Below are positions 1 through 9,160 of a stretch of 54,829 bases of DNA, in pieces (the stretch's first letter is position 1; each line of letters begins with the position of its first letter). The notes under the pieces were generated by a model, which saw nothing but the letters and a program-made list of their open reading frames with translations, searched no databases and had not been told where the DNA came from. This DNA comes from Chara braunii (Eukaryota; Streptophyta; Charophyceae; Charales; Characeae): positions 1,126,624-1,181,452 of the forward strand of contig BFEA01000204.1 of the NCBI GenBank assembly GCA_003427395.1, read 5' to 3'. Both the position numbers and the translations under genes were made by a program.

Positions 1-290
1 AATCCGAAAGAAACCTATGTTATGCAGAAAAATAAACTGAACAACTTTTGCCTCAGGGTCACATCGAAATTCTTCACCAAATTTAAAATAAAAAATAAAT
101 TTTAAAAATATTGTTTTATTTTTATTTTTTTTGGCCCGGCCGGGCAAGTGACCCCGGGCCACTTTGGTAGCCTCGGATTTTTTTGATTTTTTTTTTGCGT
201 GGACCCTCCCTGGTCCTTGCGCGGCCGGACCGTCCGGGAAAATAGGGGGACCCGGGCGGCCTGGCTGGTAGCCTAGGTATTTATAGTATT
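1..290. repeat. Dispersed repeat R1, inverted arrangement
   Basis: Bases 1-120 match 4305-4420 in the same orientation (shared core AACTTTTGCCTCAGGGTC followed by an A-rich stretch). The core is also found in reverse at about 43565-43625. Bases 130-290 are G+C-rich and, read in reverse complement, resemble 4205-4275 (GGCTACCAGCC ... GCAAG-ACCAGG). The two halves of R1 are therefore inverted relative to each other here. The A-rich end suggests a SINE-like retroposon. No target duplication was found, and the left edge of the window cuts the copy. Confidence 0.55.
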
Positions 291-651
291 TTATTATTTT
301 CACTCTTTTTTTTTTGGGGGGGGGGGGGAATTTCCTTTCGTCTGATTCCATTGACCTTGTAACTAAAAAAAACAAACGAAAAACAAACAAACAAACACTT
401 AGGTCTGCATTTCAACAGTTTTTTCTTTTTAGTGGGTGTACAACCTGAGCTAGGTAGGCCCGTCGTACTATGTATGATATTATAGTTCGAATTTGCAATA
501 TGATATTATTATTCTGCTAATGACTCGACCAAAAAAAACAGGGGAAAAAAGGTAGCCTTTGGTACTGGATAACAAATAAGAAAGAAATGTCTGAAATCAG
601 TGAAATGGTACTTACTACAAAATAACGAAAAACGTTTTCCTTTTTTTTTTT

Positions 652-745
652 GGGTCATCACTGCGCAAGGAGCGGCCATGCTAATCTTCGTTCTCCGTAT
701 CGTTCGTTCCAATTTGACGGATGTACTTATTACTCCTTTGGGCAT
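652..745 (-). pseudogene. U6 snRNA-like retro-pseudogene
   Basis: The minus strand carries the U6 spliceosomal RNA core in order: ACATCCG, AAATTGGAACGA, an ACGGAGA element in place of the invariant ACAGAGA box, GATTAGCATGGCC, TTGCGCA and GATGAC. Short insertions (an extra ACGA, a CGAA after the ACAGAGA-like box, and GCT after GGCC) break the catalytic core spacing. The 3' domain is missing. The RNA-like sequence instead runs into CCC and 11 A residues (641-651 on the plus strand are T). A functional U6 gene ends in a T run, so an A-tailed, 3'-truncated copy fits a LINE-mobilised pseudogene. No target duplication was found. A strongly divergent functional U6 is unlikely. Confidence 0.72.
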
Positions 746-754
746 TTAAATTTG

Positions 755-876
755 ACGTTCCTGGCCACAAATTTCCGCGTTTTGTGAACCGAAATCGTCC
801 GCCCTCACTGACGGGAACCCGCTAAGCCCAGACGATGTCGGTAAAAAAAACGCCGAAATTGCGGCCAGGAACATCA
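755..876. repeat. Fold-back (MITE-like) element of about 120 bp
   Basis: The first 30 bases (GACGTTCCTGGCC...) and the last 30 (ending GGCCAGGAACATC) are imperfect inverted repeats. A second inner pair (CCGAAATCGTC / GACGATGTCGG) extends the stem, so nearly the whole segment can fold into one hairpin. It lies directly upstream of the U6-like sequence on that strand. No transposase and no clear target duplication are visible. It could be a MITE or a hairpin-RNA precursor. Confidence 0.6.
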
Positions 877-1027
877 AAGTTATTATTATTATTATTATTT
901 TTTTTCACACAAGTGGTCACATATCATAAAACATCAAAGTTAAATGGCCAGAGGAGTAACAAACAGTAGTTATTTACAATAAATATTATTACGCACCACC
1001 AGGGGCCAAGTCCCATTTATCTAAATT

Positions 1028-1068
1028 CTCGATTTCTGACCGTATATTATGAAGATAAACGGTCAGAA
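1028..1068. repeat. Short perfect inverted repeat
   Basis: ATTTCTGACCGT and ACGGTCAGAAAT form a perfect 12-bp stem with a loop of about 15 A+T-rich bases. Not followed by a T run, and no gene is adjacent. Function unknown. Confidence 0.6.
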
Positions 1069-1257
1069 ATGAAGGATTTTTTTTGTGTTGAGGAAGAAAG
1101 AGTTGAAGGATGCGGTCAAGTGAGACTTCGCCCCATAAATTCGTCTCCCCCCCCCCCCCCACCCCCTCTAAATGTTTCGGAAGAATACTGTAAATGAATT
1201 AATGAACCATGAGTTTTTTTCTCTCTTACAAGCCGTTTCTTTTTTAAAAAAAAAATT

Positions 1258-1615
1258 TGGTCTTTTTCTCCTTACACAACTCCTTTTCAACCCCCTTAAA
1301 CCACCAGTTCACGCAAGCCTAAGTAGTGGTCTTCTTTTTTTTTTTTTGTTGGGTCTTTTTTTCCCCTTTACACAACTCCTTTTCAATCCCTTAAACCACC
1401 AGTTCGCACAAGCCGAAGTAGTTCTCTTCTTTTTTTTTTTGTCCTTTTTCCTTTACACACCTCCTTTTCAACCCCACGAGCCTAAGTAGTGCCGCCAGTT
1501 CACACGAGCCTATTAGTTCTCTTTTTTTTTTTTTTTTTCCCTTCTCTTTTTTTCCCTTACACAATTCCTTTTCAACCCCTTAAACCGGTCCACACGAGCC
1601 TAGGTAGTGCTCTTA
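1258..1615. repeat. Tandem repeat, about four units of 80-105 bp
   Basis: Each unit contains a T run, then TACACAACTCCTTTTCAA, then CCCTTAAACCACCAGTTC, then a variant of ACGAGCCTAAGTAGT. The units differ in T-run length and have small deletions. Open frames across this segment are repeat translations, not genes. Confidence 0.75.
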
Positions 1616-2380
1616 CGGGAAAACGTGGTAAGAGCATTTCGATTCGGCCCTGGGCCGGTAGCGAAGGCGGCAGGCCGTTTGAAAAAAGGCGCAGCAGTTG
1701 CGGAGGCTAGAGAGCCTAGGAAGGTAGCTGCGTCAACCTAAACTCGTGTGAACGTGTGGTTTTAGAATCAACTCCTTTTTTCTCCGTTTTCCCCTTTCGA
1801 TCCGCTGGGGTAGGGTTTGGTGCCGGCCATCCTTTCCCTCCTTGTATTCTTCGGGGGCAAAAAGGAAATTTAAAGCGAAAACAAAAACAAATGTCACCGA
1901 ACTTACTTGGTGATCTGCTTGCTCGAATAGTCTATGGCCTCTCCTCTCTTCCCCTCTCTACTTCCCTCTCTTCTTCCTTCTCCTCCTCCCCTTCTCTCCT
2001 CCCCGCTCTCTCCTCCCGTCTCTCCTTCTCCCTTCCCCCCCCCTCCCCCCTCTCATTGCCTGTGTTCTCTTTGTCGTAGACAACACTGCCATGTGTGAAC
2101 ACAACTCTTTTTTTCTGCTTCTGTGAGTTAGATTCTTTTTTTTTTTTTTTTTTTTTTTCTTCTTTGGAAAGAGTTAGATTTTTTAGCGCCCAGAGTGAAA
2201 CGGATCCTCAAATTGAATACTTTTTTGATATTTGCGCCCCCCCCTCTTCCCTCCGCCCTCCCCCCGGTCCCTCTCGCTGTATACATCTCCCTCGACTTAC
2301 GCCCTCCCTCCCTCTTCTTATCCATCTTCATGAGACTCCCCTGCCCAGAGATCACGTGTGGAAACTTTGTCGAGAAACTT

Positions 2381-2444
<64 letters not shown>

Positions 2445-2677
2445 GCTTTTTGGTTTCTTTTATTTGTGTTCTCTCGCCCAGCTTGCTCTTTTCTCCTTTC
2501 TTACTTTTTAAATCTTTAATCTCGTTCTGAAAGCAACTATTTTTCCTTTCGGAGGGTGTTGTCGTTCCCTTTCTTCCCTCCTCCCCCCATTTTTTTTGGG
2601 GTATAATACCGGGATCTTATTTCTTTCCCCCACCTCAGTGTTGTTTGGAAAGCAATGAAGGGTTTTCCACACCTCAG
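1616..2677. repeat. Gene-free, pyrimidine-rich region with (CT)n tract
   Basis: No gene is recognised. From about 1930 to 2441 the plus strand is almost entirely C and T, including a T run near 2140-2160 and an uninterrupted (CT)n tract at 2386-2441. Such strand asymmetry can form triplex DNA. The apparent frames on both strands are composed of S/L/P or R/E/K repeats and lack domains. Confidence 0.7.
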
Positions 2678-2955
2678 TGTGCATTCAATTTTTTCTGTTG
2701 TTGTCATCGGTTCCTTGTGTAGATCAAGCAAAAAATTGAATGCACACCGAGTGTTCAGCGAAAAACACCGAGTGTTCAGCGAAAAACACCGAGTGTTCAG
2801 CGAAAACATACTGAGCGTTCAGCGAAAACATACTGAGCGTTCAGCGAAAACATACGGAGCGTTCAGCGAAAACATACTGAGCGTTCAGCAAAAGCACAGT
2901 GAATGGCGAAAGCACACTGAATGTTCAGCGCAAACACAGTGTGTTCAGCGAATAC
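2678..2955. repeat. Minisatellite (21-23 bp unit) bordered by an 18-bp inverted repeat
   Basis: About nine diverging copies of a unit like GAGTGTTCAGCGAAAA[A/C]ACACC run from about 2745 to 2952. Immediately left, GTGTGCATTCAATTTTTT (2678-2695) is perfectly inverted as AAAAAATTGAATGCACAC (about 2731-2748), with a spacer of about 35 bp. Confidence 0.75.
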
Positions 2956-3860
2956 CAAGCAACATCCGCACAAGCTGTGAAAAGGAAAAGTAGAAAAGAA
3001 AAGAAAAGAAAAAAAACACCTGCGTGTGCTTATGCTGTCTTGTCTTTATTTGCGCCCGTAGTGGTAATGACCGAAGACTAACAATTCCACAGTTGGGAAA
3101 AAAATGGGGACAAATTTTAAAAGGAAAATCCCAAAAAGGGGGCTATCAGCTTGAGCGCTTAAGGTGAAAAGTTATATAAGTGCCAACAAGGGATGTCTAC
3201 ATGCCAACACCCGCTGCCCCCCCCCCCCCCCTTCCCCCTTCCTCCGTCCCTTCCTCCCCTCACTTCCTTCCCCTCCCTGCTGAAAGAAACCATAATCGGA
3301 GAAACCATAATCGGTCCCGTCATCAAATCATGATGGATCAATGATGACGCGATTGCTCACATGATTGATTGATTATTTAGTCACTTATACACAAACGATC
3401 AACAGACTGCTGGGACCATGATCAATGAGTAAATGTTCAACCAACATGCTGTCGCTATGACTCCCTTCTTCCTCTTCCGTTTCTTCCTCCTCTCTTCTTC
3501 ACCCTCCTCCTCCTCCTCTTACCTTCTTCCTCTTCGTTGTCCTCCTCCCCTCTTCCTGTTTTTCTCCTCCTCCCTTCTCTCCCTTCCCCCTCCCCCCCCC
3601 GGCCCCCCGGCCTCCTCCCGGGCCTTTTTGCCCCCAAAGTGGGAGGGGGAAAGGGAGATCAGTTCTGGCTGTTAGTTGTCGGAAGCAACTCAATCAGTTC
3701 AGTTTGGGGGAGAACAAGGACAGCCCTGCAAATATCGGGGAGAGCAAGGACAATCCTGCAGATAAGGGGCGGGGGGGGGAGAACAAGGACAGCCCTGCAA
3801 ATTTCGGGGAGAGCAAGGACAATCCTGCAAAAAGGGGGGAGAACACGGGCGATCCTGCAA
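2956..3860. repeat. Gene-free region ending in a minisatellite
   Basis: No gene is supported. There is a 15-bp tandem duplication (GAAACCATAATCGG) near 3287-3316 and a pyrimidine-rich tract at about 3455-3620. From 3707 to 3860 a tandem repeat alternates the units GGGGAGAACAAGGACAGCCC and GGGGAGAGCAAGGACAATCC, each followed by TGCAAAT-like spacers. Confidence 0.65.
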
Positions 3861-3959
3861 ATGTGCATCCCAAACTGTCAGTTTTTCAGGATTGAACTAT
3901 GGTGAACCCGCAGACACATTTCGTAAATTTCAGTCTTTTTACCCTAATTAGTTAAATCT

Positions 3960-4430
3960 ATGGCAAGCCTCTTTAATCTCTTGCTGTCCAAACTTTTGCT
4001 TGCCGGTGAAGAGCAAAGCTCGCAACTTTGTGGAACCCAATGGTTGAAAAAGGGTTATTGCTGTCCCTCTTTCATCTCTTGTTGTCTGAACTTTTGCTTG
4101 CCGGCGAAGAGCAACTGGACTGGCTGCCCCCAGAATAGATGGGGCATGTGTTTTGTGCGAGTTAAACAGAAGAAAAAAAAAGGGTTGTTGCTTATTCTAC
4201 TTGTAGCTAGGCTACCAGCCGGGCCACGCGGGTTACCTTGTTTTCCCTGGCGTGCAAGAACCAGGCAAGGTCCCAGCAAAAAATAAAAACGAAACAAAAA
4301 CAAATACTATAGTATGCAGAAAAATAAACTGAACAACTTTTGCCTCAGGGTCAGATCCAAACTCTTTACTAAATTTAAAACAAAAAATAAAATTAAAAAA
4401 TAATTTTCCTTTTTTTTTGGGAAACTTTTC
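3960..4430 (+). repeat. Retroposon-like duplications and second R1 copy
   Basis: A segment of about 48 bp ending CTTGCCGGTGAAGAGCAA is repeated at about 4064-4112. The second copy ends in an A-rich tail and lies between AAAAAGGGTTATTGCT (about 4048) and AAAAAGGGTTGTTGCT (about 4174), a possible 16-bp target duplication with one mismatch. Its 3' portion resembles the 3' end of the A-tailed insert at 29203-29732. From about 4205 to 4420 lies repeat R1 (G+C-rich half, A-rich middle, AACTTTTGCCTCAGGGTC, A-rich end). Confidence 0.5.
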
Positions 4431-4489
4431 GAGATGCCCCTGAAATGTCGATTAATTCGCGGCATGCCCCTCTGACGGCCAACTTACCC

Positions 4490-5674
4490 TGTCGCGCCAA
4501 GTTTCAGGGATATGAATGCTAGTGGGTAGGCGAGGGACGAGGTCCTGTTTTAGGCTTCGGGGAGCGGGGCCATCACCTCTGTTGGTCCCGTCGTCTGGGG
4601 CGGATCCGTATCCGGTGTACCGCAGGGACACTATGGCTATCTCGCTGGTTTAACACCTGTCGACGTCGGATACCATAGGTCTTCGAGTCAGACGCGGCCG
4701 GTCTCAGCCGAAGGCTCTGCTCCCGTCGCTCTACTTTCGAGCAAGTTCGCCGGATGAAGCCGGACGCTCGGTAATCGTGGTCCTGCAGGCACTTTGAGCA
4801 CAGGAGGTGGGGCCAGTAGGGGGCGAGCGCCCACCAGGGGGCGATGATGGTCAAGGAGTGAAAGGGCAATATATGGTTTTAGGGAGGGAATTCGGTTTCC
4901 AGAATAATAATTGCGTGTTCCGCGATGATGTGACACGTGTATGAGCTGGGATATCCCGGGAGGTGGGGGATACGTTCCAAAGCCTGACCAATATCCCACT
5001 CGCAAATATGCTCGTTTCCTGTCGAGTATGGAAATTCCAGAGGTTCCACCCTCGATTGTGCAGACAGACACGCGCGCTCCCAATATTCTCGGAACTCGCG
5101 ATCCCTCAGACACTCGCGGTCAGTGATTTGGAAGGGGATTTCGATATTCATACTGCGGGGTGGGGCGAGGGTCCAGACATTCGGGGTGCTTGGTCGGGGG
5201 CCGGATCGGGGACAAATCCTGCAGACATGCGTGTATGTGACGACCTTCCTCGGTTGGGCTTACACGTGCGTGCGCGAGATCTTCCATCGGTCAGGCTAGT
5301 AATTGCCAGTAGCTCACGTTCCTTACAGGTGTATTGGCATGTTATCCCGAAGATAGATGATCATAACACGAAACAGGCATCTAACCAACTAGGATGCTTA
5401 TCCAATCCATTTTTAGACAGAGAAACGTCCAACATCCATGCATCTAACTCCAAAGGTCTCGACGGTCAGAAGACATATATGGACTGAGCGTAGAGGATCA
5501 ATCAACCAAGTTAGCAATTCAAACAAAGAAAGGATGGGACGAGGAAGAGAACCACACACCCTTCATAAGAAAAAAAGGAAAATCCGAGCGTAATCGATCC
5601 AAAAACAAAAACGGCTTGCGCCATGTATCAAAATTACTCAAAAGAATCGAAGAAAAGCACCATTCCAACACATC

Positions 5675-5725
<51 letters not shown>

Positions 5726-6645
5726 CACACACACACCATCCCGATGCGGGCAGTCTGTCGCCTCGCACCTACACAGAGTTGTCACCCCGCTTAGTCCGAG
5801 CATGCAAGTCAAGTTTGCCCATGCGCCACAATCCTTCGCGGCCCCACGTCAACCCTGCATACCCAGCACTAGCTCGTCGGATCACCCAACTCTCTCTACT
5901 CACCTTCTTGCTCTTGCCCGTTAGCCAATCCTCTCGACCACGCTAACTCCAAAATTCATTAGAGAGTGAGTTAATTGCGCTTGCAAAATTTATAGGGCGA
6001 GCGTTTGCGCTTTAGGAAGGAAGTGCCTACGACTGCATCGCCAGGCCGCGGCATGGGGGACGTAGCCACACTCCACACATCGATCCAGTCATGCAACGTT
6101 CAAGCCAATAGAACTGGGGAAAAACATGCGCGCACAAGGGCGCAACGAAGGTATCAAGGAGGGGATTACAATTACATTTGCGCTCTGCGAAGAAGAGAAT
6201 TACAGTTACTCGTGAGATTTCAGACGCGGAAAAGCCAGAGCACAGATCCTAACGAGGCAGAGTGCGCGCAAGCAAGAAGCGTTGTGCAGTTGTCGGCAAA
6301 ATTGCTATGCACCCAAATTCCTAGCCTAAATCCTAATTGCAAAAAGAAATTCGAGAAAATGAATTATGAGAGCCCACGGCGGCTCGACATCAGTTGAAAA
6401 TTCAAAACGATATTCGCGCACAACAATTGCGCCAAAATTCTCATTCCCCACAGCAGAGCAAGAAAGAAGCTATGGCAACAGTTATTTTCCGCGCTCACCA
6501 AGGCGCGATCATTTACCAACCGTCGTGGGACCACCCTTTTCCGAAAAAGCGGGGGCATTCATGCAATTGGACGGGGCCCTCTTGATCAACCCCCGAGGTA
6601 GCGTCGTGCAGAAAGTCGAGTGGTTACAGAAAACAGTTCGTCACA
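4490..6645 (-). repeat. Element A 3' LTR
   Basis: Collinear with 11162-13291 over its whole length, with scattered substitutions and small indels. It carries an expanded (CT)n plus (CA)n tract at 5679-5735 where the other LTR has only about 11 CT units. Its right edge is where identity stops after GTTCGTCACA. Open frames in it (for example about 4573-5487) recur in the other LTR and have no recognisable domain. Confidence 0.75.
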
Positions 6646-6820
6646 TATACGACGCCCAGGGGGTTCCAATCTTGAGCAAGCTCTTGCTTGCTCTCAGCAT
6701 CCGACGATCCGTAGGACAGGGAGAACACCAATGATCGATGTGGAACTTACACGTGCCAATTACCGTGAGATAAGAGTGTGGAAGTCATCTTGATGGCATT
6801 GGTGAGTTCCGTCCCGGATC

Positions 6821-7495
6821 CTAGAGGTTGTCAGGGAAGGGTAATCTTATGAGAGGCGGAGGAGGAGGAGGGTGAGCTTGGGGGAGGGGTGGTAGAAAGC
6901 GTCGAAGCTCTCGATCGCTAGTGGGGAGCCGAGTGTAGTGGATGGTGCGATGGATGCGAGGGGGAAGCGAGGCCAGGTAGTCGGGATAGAGGGTGCAGAG
7001 GGTGCGGGGGATCGCAGCGCGGAAGTCTTCATAATCTTGGCATGTGGGAATAGTACCCACGATCATACAATAGACTTCTATATTATTATAGTCGCGCCAT
7101 GCCGCACTAAAGAGAAGGATATGGAGAGGAAGGAGGTTACGAGAGAGTGGGTGATGGCATGTAGGAAGATGGTGGCGATGACGCGGGTAGAGTAGAGTTG
7201 ATCGAATAGGGAAGGCGAAAAGGGGTGCTAGCTGAGAGGAAATGGGGAACGGCCCGCGAGCTGACTGAGGGTGAGGACGACAAGATAAGGACTGGGGACG
7301 AAGCCTGAGCGCCCGCATCTCCATGTATGCGAATGACGGGCCGTGGCGAAGGGGATTGAGTTGACGAAGGGCTTCTTCTTCGGCGTCTGCTGTTGGATCT
7401 CTCGGCGGTGGTGACGCCATTTCTCCCAAGTTCTTCCTGTGGCGGCTCTGGATTGCGCGCGGGATGGCCTCGTAACAGTCGCACTGCCGGTTCAC
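6821..7495 (-). CDS. Element A extra frame, 3'-terminal (unknown)
   Basis: An open frame of 224 codons, the last before the 3' LTR. The N-terminal part overlaps the acidic frame 7137-8219 in another phase; one of the two must be a shadow over 7137-7495. The C-terminal half (about residues 130-210) reads as ordinary protein with mixed aromatic, charged and hydrophobic residues, then a proline run, and ends LIRLPFPDNL. I do not recognise a family. It could be the true C-terminus of the extra protein, reached by one frameshift. Confidence 0.35.
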   Translation of the reverse strand: MNRQCDCYEAIPRAIQSRHRKNLGEMASPPPRDPTADAEEEALRQLNPLRHGPSFAYMEMRALRLRPQSLSCRPHPQSARGPFPISSQLAPLFAFPIRSTLLYPRHRHHLPTCHHPLSRNLLPLHILLFSAAWRDYNNIEVYCMIVGTIPTCQDYEDFRAAIPRTLCTLYPDYLASLPPRIHRTIHYTRLPTSDRELRRFLPPLPQAHPPPPPPLIRLPFPDNL

Positions 7496-8219
7496 CCGAT
7501 GGATTCACAAGCCGCTTTCCTTCCGCTTTCTCTCGCCTTTTCTGTGGGGCCGCTTCGTCCTCCTCCTCGCTTTGTTCACTGAGGCTGTTCGGCTCCTCCG
7601 ACCCACTTTCTTCCGACTCACTATAGTCGGGATCGTTCGATTCCTCCCCCAAGTTCTCCTTTTCCTCTTCGTCTTCTTCTTCTTTTTCTTCTTCTCCTCC
7701 CACCTCTTCTCTTTGTTCTCCCCTCTGAATAATCGGGTCCCACAGGCTGAGATCGGTTACGTCAACGACCAGGTAGTGCCCCGAAGAGGGGTAACAGCGA
7801 TTGCTTTTGTCGATCTCCGAGCACGGAGACCACAGTAGATGAGGCGCTAAGGTACGTGTAAGCGAGACCGGCGTAGGATGTTCATCGCAGCGAGAGAGGA
7901 TGCCCAGAGGTAGATCGTCGAGGAGTTGTGTCAGGAATATCAACACTTCGCCCTTAATCGGCTCCAGGTGACCTTCCCTCACTTTTCCGAATAGGATCCC
8001 CAACAGCTCCCCTTCCATCTTCGTTCTCCAAGCCTGGATTATCAGCAGCTCCACTTCGTCGTCGGGAACTTCGTCTTCTTTGTCCTTGTTTGCTGGTTCG
8101 GCCCAATGGAACACCACCTTGAGAAGACAAAAGCTAAGCGCCACATACGCGTTCCACCACTCCCTCCACTTGGCGGTTTCGAGGATCGGCACGTTCGACT
8201 GTTTGATTCGGAAGGACAA
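7137..8219 (-). CDS. Element A extra frame with acidic domain (unknown)
   Basis: An open frame of 360 codons that begins without an ATG, so it is probably continuous with upstream coding sequence broken by a stop near 8240. Residues 1-150 read as a folded domain rich in Trp, Leu and Val (KWREWWNAYVALSFCLLKVV near the start). Residues about 165-230 are a strongly acidic Glu/Ser tract. The rest is Arg/Ser/Pro-rich and less convincing, because a better-looking alternative frame overlaps it. The position, after integrase and before the 3' LTR, is where envelope-like or additional ORFs of some plant LTR elements lie. I see no clear transmembrane helix or signal peptide. Function unknown. Confidence 0.45.
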   Translation of the reverse strand: MSFRIKQSNVPILETAKWREWWNAYVALSFCLLKVVFHWAEPANKDKEDEVPDDEVELLIIQAWRTKMEGELLGILFGKVREGHLEPIKGEVLIFLTQLLDDLPLGILSRCDEHPTPVSLTRTLAPHLLWSPCSEIDKSNRCYPSSGHYLVVDVTDLSLWDPIIQRGEQREEVGGEEEKEEEDEEEKENLGEESNDPDYSESEESGSEEPNSLSEQSEEEDEAAPQKRREKAEGKRLVNPSGEPAVRLLRGHPARNPEPPQEELGRNGVTTAERSNSRRRRRSPSSTQSPSPRPVIRIHGDAGAQASSPVLILSSSPSVSSRAVPHFLSASTPFRLPYSINSTLPASSPPSSYMPSPTLS

Positions 8220-8293
8220 AGGAGCGTTGGTGGCGGACTCCTAGAAGGTGGGGAGGTCGGATGGGAGTCCGAAAGTCGAAAGACGGTGCTGGT

Positions 8294-8779
8294 TCATTGA
8301 GGCGGCGCGAAAGGAAGAAGCTCCGGGATGAAGAATTCGGGCGCGGCCGGGGAGAGTCGGAGCTGGCTGACGTCAACGTCGTTGGTGGAGACAATCCGGT
8401 CCCCAAGCTGAGCCAGAACCTGTATCCACATGGCCGTAAGATCTCGCGCCCAGATCCGCAGTTGTCGGAGAACACCCGTGTGGGCTCCTTCGTGCAGTGT
8501 CGTGAGATCACCGCTGAAGGACACTATCACGGACACGTGGCTGATGCCCTGTGTGGACAATCGCAGAAAGGCCGACGACTTGGCCAACACCCACGCCCTA
8601 TCGTTGACATAGACAAATCGAAATTCCGCCGTCGCGTCTATAGCCGCCGTGCTGAAGAAGGCTGCAAATCGGAGAAGATGAGGGTTGAATCGTGGATGCT
8701 GCACTTGCCGAACGGAGGAGATATGCCCCTCGGGTCTCATTAGACTCTCGCTGATCACCTGCTCCGTGGAAAAGCTCAT
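8294..8779 (-). CDS. Element A extra frame, N-terminal part (unknown)
   Basis: An open frame of 161 codons starting at an ATG (MSFSTEQVISESLMRPEGHI) about 100 bp after the integrase C-terminal remnant. The composition is that of a globular protein, with no low-complexity run. It is followed, after a frame change and a stop, by the frame at 7137-8219, so the original product may have exceeded 500 residues. No family is recognised. It may be a captured host sequence or a retroelement accessory protein. Confidence 0.45.
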   Translation of the reverse strand: MSFSTEQVISESLMRPEGHISSVRQVQHPRFNPHLLRFAAFFSTAAIDATAEFRFVYVNDRAWVLAKSSAFLRLSTQGISHVSVIVSFSGDLTTLHEGAHTGVLRQLRIWARDLTAMWIQVLAQLGDRIVSTNDVDVSQLRLSPAAPEFFIPELLPFAPPQ

Positions 8780-8869
8780 GGCGAAAGGGGAGAAGGCGGA
8801 GACGAATATTGGGGAGAGGGAGAAACACTGTGCTCAAGATCGTTGCTTTCCTCCTCAGACGTGGGAGGC

Positions 8870-9150
8870 GACGTAGAAGGAGAGAGAGACGGAGAAGTAG
8901 GTAAGGGACGAAGATAGGACACGTGGCGGATGATTGGCCTAGTCGACCGGCTTCCCGACACCTCCGGCTCGAGTCGCACTGTGTTCACCCCATTGGGACC
9001 GAGCTCGACTACACGAAATCACCCGAAGAATCGTGGTGCTAACTTGCCCTGGCGAGCACATTTCCTCACCTGCACTACGTCCCCTACTTTATATTGGGGC
9101 TGGGGCCCAGCATTCCCGTTTCGGGCCTCGTAGCTTCGGACCTGTCGTCC
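8870..9150 (-). pseudogene. Element A integrase C-terminal remnant
   Basis: The minus strand encodes, in one frame with a single stop, MAHGRQVRSYEARNG, then YKVGDVVQVRKCARQGKLAP, then RFFG-stop-FRVVELGPNG and NTVRLEPEV, ending RHVSYLRPLP. This is the C-terminal integrase module of Ty3/gypsy elements (VGD-V-V followed by the G-F-V 'GPY/F' segment and a H-V-S-LRP end). In the family it follows the catalytic core. Here it follows directly on the protease remnant, so RT, RNase H and the integrase core were deleted in between. Confidence 0.75.
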
Positions 9151-9160
9151 GTGGGCCATT

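Noticed and set aside
1172-1710. Open frames reading through the T-rich tandem repeat
   Set aside because: They are translations of an 80-105-bp repeat with T runs, have no domain, and change between units.
2095-2530. Ser/Leu-repeat frames over the CT tract
   Set aside because: They are produced by (CT)n; both strands are open only because of low complexity.
3707-3860. Regular repeats suggesting a CRISPR array
   Set aside because: Units are contiguous and diverging with no unique equal-length spacers, and the genome is eukaryotic; this is a minisatellite.
4573-5487. Overlapping frames of 90-174 codons in both element A LTRs
   Set aside because: They recur in both LTRs with indels, overlap each other on both strands and show no recognisable domain, so they are treated as non-coding LTR sequence.
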